A DNA stretch of 64,000 nucleotides. It comes from Neoluteolibacter marinus (GTDB lineage Bacteria > Verrucomicrobiota > Verrucomicrobiia > Verrucomicrobiales > Akkermansiaceae). Both the position numbers and the translations under genes were made by a program. This document shows, piece by piece, positions 60,847 through 64,000 of this stretch (positions within the stretch are counted from its first letter, which is position 1; the number at the start of each line of letters is the position of its first letter). The stretch lies in NCBI RefSeq assembly GCF_014904755.1, contig NZ_JACZFQ010000021.1, positions 124,001 through 188,000 of the forward strand, given 5' to 3'. The notes beneath the pieces are model-generated. The model searched no databases, had not been told where the DNA came from, and saw only the letters and a list, made by a program, of their open reading frames with translations.

Positions 60847-61706
60847 CCCGAGCCGTCGTCGCCATGATCAAGGGAGGGCTGGGAAACCAGCTCTTCGCCT
60901 ACGCCGCCGCCCGCGCCTATGCCATCCGCACCGGCCGCGACCTGTGGATCGACGAGGTTTCCGGCTACACCCGCGACGGCTACGGCCGCTCATACCGGCT
61001 CGACCGCTTCCCGGTGGCCGGAACTCCCGCCGCACCACGCTGGCGACTCGGTGACCCGAAGGGGATCCGCCACAAGGGCATCCGAACCCTGAACAAGCTG
61101 CTGCCGAACCCGCTGAAGTCCTATCTGGCCGAGGAGGCCGACCAGACGGAGACGCAGCTCACCGGCTTCATCAGCACCCGCCAGGTCGTCCGCCTGAACG
61201 GCTACTGGCAGAGCGAGAAATACTTCTTCGAGCGCTCGTCCACCATCCGCAAGGAACTCACTCCCCCGCCCTTTGCCGATGGCCCGGACGCCGACCTCGA
61301 GGCCGAGCTCGAATCCACCCCGTCGGTGTTCATCCACATCCGCCGCGACCGCTACAGCCCGCGGCTCGGATCCGGCTACTATGAATCCAGTATCGGCTCC
61401 GCGCTTTCGATGCTCGGCGGCTGCCGCTTCCACGTCTTCGGCGACGATCCCGAATGGGCCCGCCGCTACCTCGACTTCCAGGGAGCCCCGGTGACCTATC
61501 ACGGTAACGACGGCAGCGACGAAATGCGCGACTTCAAACTGATGGCGGCTTGCCGTCATGCGATCGTCGCGAACAGCTCGTTCAGCTGGTGGGCGGCCTG
61601 GCTCCGCCGCCACGCCGACAAGCGGGTGTGGACCCCGAACGACCCCGGCTGGCCGCTCAAGCCGGCGTCGGAATGGACCAAGGTCCCAAACCGGCTGGAG
61701 CACTAG
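60843..61706 (+). CDS. GT11 alpha-1,2-fucosyltransferase-like
   Basis: Transfers fucose from GDP-fucose to a glycan. 287 residues from GTG 60843, which overlaps the previous stop. GT11 landmarks: IKGGLGNQLFAYAAARAYA at the N-terminus, VFIHIRRDRYS (nucleotide-sugar motif) and VANSSFSWWAAWL. Last gene of the glycan cluster; a bidirectional terminator follows. GDP-fucose synthesis genes are not in the window. Confidence 0.9.
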   Translation: MTRAVVAMIKGGLGNQLFAYAAARAYAIRTGRDLWIDEVSGYTRDGYGRSYRLDRFPVAGTPAAPRWRLGDPKGIRHKGIRTLNKLLPNPLKSYLAEEADQTETQLTGFISTRQVVRLNGYWQSEKYFFERSSTIRKELTPPPFADGPDADLEAELESTPSVFIHIRRDRYSPRLGSGYYESSIGSALSMLGGCRFHVFGDDPEWARRYLDFQGAPVTYHGNDGSDEMRDFKLMAACRHAIVANSSFSWWAAWLRRHADKRVWTPNDPGWPLKPASEWTKVPNRLEH

Positions 61707-61770
61707 CTCCCCGCCACCCGGCCTCCGGTTTCCTGGTCCCTTTCCCCAACGGTCGTCGGCGCGAGAATGC

Positions 61771-61804
61771 AAAAAACGTCCGGAGTTGCCTCCGGACGTT
61801 TTTC
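61771..61804. terminator. bidirectional terminator between the glycan cluster and rpsD
   Basis: AAAAACGTCCGGAG (61772-61785) pairs perfectly with CTCCGGACGTTTTT (61790-61803) around a TTGC loop. The T-run is present on both strands, so it can end the fucosyltransferase transcript and the ribosomal one. Confidence 0.92.
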
Positions 61805-61827
61805 AAAATCGGTCGATCCCGTGGAGA

Positions 61828-62439
61828 TCAGCGCGAGTAAAGTTCGACGATCAGCTGCTCGTTGACGATCGGATTGATGTCCGCGCGGTCCGGCATGCGG
61901 GAAACGCTGCCTTCGAGGGCTTCCTTGTCGAGGGTGAGCCAATCGACCAGCGGGGACGACTGGGTCAGGTCCAGCATGCGCAGGGCAAGCTGCTGGGCGG
62001 AAGGCTTGGCGGCGATCTTGATCTTGTCGCCCGGCTTCACCTGGAAGCTGGCGATGTCGACGCGGCGGCCGTTCACCAGCACGTGGCCGTGATTGACCAG
62101 CTGGCGGGCAGCCTGGCGGCTGTTGCCGAAGCCGAGGCGGTAGCAGACGTTGTCGAGACGGGTCTCGAGGAGCTGGAGCAGGATCTCGCCGGTGATGCCA
62201 CGGCGGCGGGCTGCTTCCTCGTAGTAACCGCGGAACTGCTTTTCAAGGACGCCGTATTGGAAGCGGAGCTTCTGCTTTTCGCCAAGAGCGATCGAGTAAT
62301 CGCTCTTCTTCTTGCGGCCGGCGCGCAGGCCATGCTGGCCCGGCGGGAAGCTGCGGCGCTCAAGGGCCTTCGAGGAACCGAAGAGTGCCACGCCGAAACG
62401 GCGGCTGAGCTTGGTGGTGGGTCCGGTGTAACGAGCCAT
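61828..62439 (-). CDS. rpsD: 30S ribosomal protein S4
   Basis: Primary 16S rRNA-binding protein of the small subunit. 203 residues, starting MARYTGPTTKLSRRFGVALFG and carrying the S4 RNA-binding domain (LETRLDNVCYRLGFGNSRQA, then QLVNHGHVLVNGRRVDIAS). No zinc cysteines in the N-terminus, so it is the zinc-free form. It follows rpsK by 18 bases. rpoA and rplQ, its normal downstream neighbours, are absent; a terminator lies 24 bases past the stop. Confidence 0.97.
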   Translation of the reverse strand: MARYTGPTTKLSRRFGVALFGSSKALERRSFPPGQHGLRAGRKKKSDYSIALGEKQKLRFQYGVLEKQFRGYYEEAARRRGITGEILLQLLETRLDNVCYRLGFGNSRQAARQLVNHGHVLVNGRRVDIASFQVKPGDKIKIAAKPSAQQLALRMLDLTQSSPLVDWLTLDKEALEGSVSRMPDRADINPIVNEQLIVELYSR

Positions 62440-62457
62440 GATCTTCTGAGAATTCGA

Positions 62458-63015
62458 TTAAACGCGGCGGGCCTTCTTCGGGCGGCAACCGTTGTGCGGG
62501 ATGGGAGTGACGTCCTTGATGGCAAGGAGGTCGATGCCGAGGGCCTGCACGGCGCGAACCGCGGACTCACGGCCGGAACCGGGGCCCTTGACGCGGACTT
62601 CGGCTTCCTTGAGGCCGTGACCCATGGCCTGGCGGCAGGCATCCTGGGAAACCACCTGGGCGGCGTAAGCGGTGCTCTTGCGGGAGCCCTTGAAGCCCAT
62701 CTTGCCGGCGCTCGACCAGCCGAGCGTGTTGCCGTTGGAATCGGTCACGCTGACGATGGTGTTGTTGAAGGTGGCGGTCACATGGACGATGCCACGGGAG
62801 ATGTTCTTCGAACCCTTGGCCTTGTGGATCTTGATCTGGGTCTCTTCGGAACCAGCGATCTCGGCAAAGATGTCGCGCTTCTTGTCGTCCTTCTTGGGAG
62901 CCTCCTCGGTCGCGGCGGGCGCGGGAGTCTCGGCGGCGGGTGCAGCCGGGGTGGCAGCGGCCTCCGGTGCCGCGGCGGCTTCCGGTGCCGGTGTGTTGGT
63001 TTCTTCGTCAGCCAT
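62458..63015 (-). CDS. rpsK: 30S ribosomal protein S11 with long N-terminal extension
   Basis: The S11 core is standard from about residue 65: [23 protein letters not shown]-like [17 protein letters not shown] and the C-terminal [16 protein letters not shown]. In front of it are ~55 extra residues composed of Ala, Pro and Glu ([19 protein letters not shown]), then a charged patch ([15 protein letters not shown]). The E. coli protein is 129 residues, this one 185. The ATG at 63015 is the only reasonable start; none lies closer to the core. It sits between rpsM and rpsD. Confidence 0.95.
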   Translation of the reverse strand: MADEETNTPAPEAAAAPEAAATPAAPAAETPAPAATEEAPKKDDKKRDIFAEIAGSEETQIKIHKAKGSKNISRGIVHVTATFNNTIVSVTDSNGNTLGWSSAGKMGFKGSRKSTAYAAQVVSQDACRQAMGHGLKEAEVRVKGPGSGRESAVRAVQALGIDLLAIKDVTPIPHNGCRPKKARRV

Positions 63016-63047
63016 TTCGGGAAAAAAGTTGGTCGTTCAAGCGCCGC

Positions 63048-63416
63048 TTACTTCTTCACGCCGACGGTGCGGCGCTTGCCCTTGCGGGTACGGGCGTTGG
63101 TGCGGGTGCGCTGGCCACGGACGGGCAAGCCGCGCTTGTGGCGGATCCCGCGGTAGCAGTTGATGGAGGTGAGGCGCTTGAGCTGGACCTGCTTCTCACG
63201 GCGGAGGTCGCCTTCGATGATGATGCCCTGGCTCTGGATCACGGTGGCGATCTTCACGAGCTGATCCTCGGTCAACTGACCGGTGCGGATGTCCGGATCG
63301 ATGCCGGATTGCTCAAGGATACGAGCAGCGGTCGTGGTGCCGACGCCGTACATATACTGCAGCGACGCTTCGATGCGCTTCTCGTTTGGGATTTCAATGC
63401 CGAAAATACGTGCCAT
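63048..63416 (-). CDS. rpsM: 30S ribosomal protein S13
   Basis: 122 residues from ATG 63416: MARIFGIEIPNEKRIEASL, the helix-two-turn-helix YMYGVGTTTAARILEQ and the basic C-terminus RGQRTRTNARTRKGKRR. It contacts the head of the small subunit and subunit bridges. First gene of a three-gene ribosomal cluster; rpmJ, usually just upstream, is not found. A promoter-like sequence is 77 bases upstream. Confidence 0.97.
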   Translation of the reverse strand: MARIFGIEIPNEKRIEASLQYMYGVGTTTAARILEQSGIDPDIRTGQLTEDQLVKIATVIQSQGIIIEGDLRREKQVQLKRLTSINCYRGIRHKRGLPVRGQRTRTNARTRKGKRRTVGVKK

Positions 63417-63493
63417 GTGATGCTGTGGTGAGCGAGTGTCCTCCGCTTCGCGGAACCGTTTGAATTGTGCTGGTCCCCTGCTGGCGGGCGGGC

Positions 63494-63521
63494 TGTTTAG
63501 CAGACGCGCCCCCTCTGGCAA
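63494..63521 (-). promoter_or_regulatory. putative rpsM promoter
   Basis: On the minus strand TTGCCA (63521-63516), a 16-base spacer and TAAACA (63499-63494) preceded by TGC, close to the TG(T/C)TAGA element. A short hairpin TCCGC/GCGGA (63442-63454) lies in the leader. Confidence 0.4.
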
Positions 63522-63549
63522 GCGGGAAATGGATTTTTTCCAGTGATAA

Positions 63550-64000
63550 TCAATGCCCCCGGATGCGGATCGAACGGAACCAGACTTCGTCGCCATGGTC
63601 CTGGAGCAGGATATGGCCGGCGGCCGGACCTGCAAAGCCGTCGACCTTGGCAAATTTGCTGTCTTTTTTCAGTCCCGGCCAGTCGGTGCCTTCGATGTCG
63701 ATCTTCACCACCTGCTTGCCGTTGAGCCAGTGCTCGAGCACGGTGCCCTTGGCCACGATCCTGGAATGATTCCATTCACCCGGCGGCTTGAGTGCCTTGT
63801 CCTTGGCAGCCGGCACGATCTCATAAAGCGAGGCCGCCGAGGTGTCGGCAACCTTGCCGTTCGGATGCCCGGTATCATCCAGAACTTGATATTCAGGACC
63901 AAGCCAGCCCCCGGCGGTCTTCTGGACCCGGTACTTCACGCCGCTGTTGGCGCCCTTGGCGACCTTCCAGTCGAACTCGAGCTCGAAGTCGGTGAATTCC
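63550..64000 (-). CDS. DUF1080 (3-keto-disaccharide hydrolase-like) protein, partial
   Basis: The N-terminal part runs off the right end of the window; about 150 C-terminal residues are visible. Signature features are the FTDFELEFDWKVAKGANSG strand, YRVQKTAGGWLGPEYQVLDD and PPGEWNHSRIVAKG. Later come EHWLNGKQVVKID and a final GHILLQDHGDEVWFRSIRIR, which match the DUF1080 core more closely than the copy at 19965. It is probably secreted, but no signal peptide is visible here. It precedes the rpsM promoter in the same orientation, with 133 bases to rpsM. Confidence 0.88.
   Translation of the reverse strand, partial: EFTDFELEFDWKVAKGANSGVKYRVQKTAGGWLGPEYQVLDDTGHPNGKVADTSAASLYEIVPAAKDKALKPPGEWNHSRIVAKGTVLEHWLNGKQVVKIDIEGTDWPGLKKDSKFAKVDGFAGPAAGHILLQDHGDEVWFRSIRIRGH

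Noticed and set aside
1-64000. Possible CRISPR array, tRNA, rRNA or insertion sequence
   Set aside because: No direct-repeat arrays with spacers, no cloverleaf-like stretches and no transposase motif were seen on either strand by reading; a covariance search was not possible.

Overview
The window is a GC-rich chromosomal segment from a bacterium that looks like a member of Verrucomicrobiota, probably order Verrucomicrobiales. The assignment is inferred from gene content: paired DUF1501 and cytochrome-type DUF1549/DUF1553 proteins, two DUF1080 proteins, a type II secretion-like operon with duplicated ATPases, very large secreted mosaic proteins, an S11 ribosomal protein with a long acidic N-terminal extension, and weak or absent Shine-Dalgarno sequences at many genes. 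No tRNA or rRNA gene, CRISPR array, integrase or transposase was recognised.

Layout. 1-5 kb: 3' end of xylose isomerase, then hemB and cysS on the minus strand, a tiny membrane protein, and two convergent hypothetical genes. 4.8-10.2 kb: a minus-strand operon gspE-gspE-gspF-gspG for a type II secretion/type IV pilus-like machine. 10.4-20.7 kb: a potassium channel with a zinc-ribbon tail, small membrane proteins, a translationally coupled tamB-tamA-like outer-membrane assembly pair, an N-formylglutamate amidohydrolase-like gene, a LolA-like periplasmic protein, a winged-helix plus nuclease-fold-like protein and a DUF1080 protein. 20.9-25.3 kb: a tightly coupled minus-strand cluster ctaB-sco-sco-DUF420-hisD, which joins cytochrome oxidase assembly to histidine synthesis. 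25.4-41.7 kb: argA-like acetyltransferase, DUF1501 and DUF1549/1553 genes, a beta-CASP nuclease, a double thioredoxin-fold protein, a CPXCG protein coupled to a glycosyltransferase, a small lipoprotein, surA-pdxA-metallohydrolase, a short-chain dehydrogenase, a DUF6941-like protein and penicillin-binding protein 2.

41.9-54.7 kb holds two giant secreted proteins. One is a glucose/sorbosone dehydrogenase fused to LamG-like and diheme regions. The other is a 2984-residue protein with three repeated modules of about 475 residues. They are followed by a decayed outer-membrane beta-barrel gene with in-frame stops and frame changes.

56.2-61.7 kb is a compact plus-strand cluster: FkbM methyltransferase, SGNH hydrolase, MBOAT acyltransferase, AlgX/DltD-like protein and GT11 fucosyltransferase. 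Most starts are GTG or TTG, and two overlap the upstream stop. It is best read as a surface-glycan decoration unit and is the strongest candidate here for an under-described system. A bidirectional terminator separates it from a shortened ribosomal cluster rpsM-rpsK-rpsD on the minus strand, and the window ends inside another DUF1080 gene.

Regulatory signals recur. A TG(T/C)TAGA-like element lies shortly before several starts and may be the local -10 box, sometimes close enough for near-leaderless transcripts. Two convergent gene pairs end in the same TGATCA palindrome, so that their stop codons abut.
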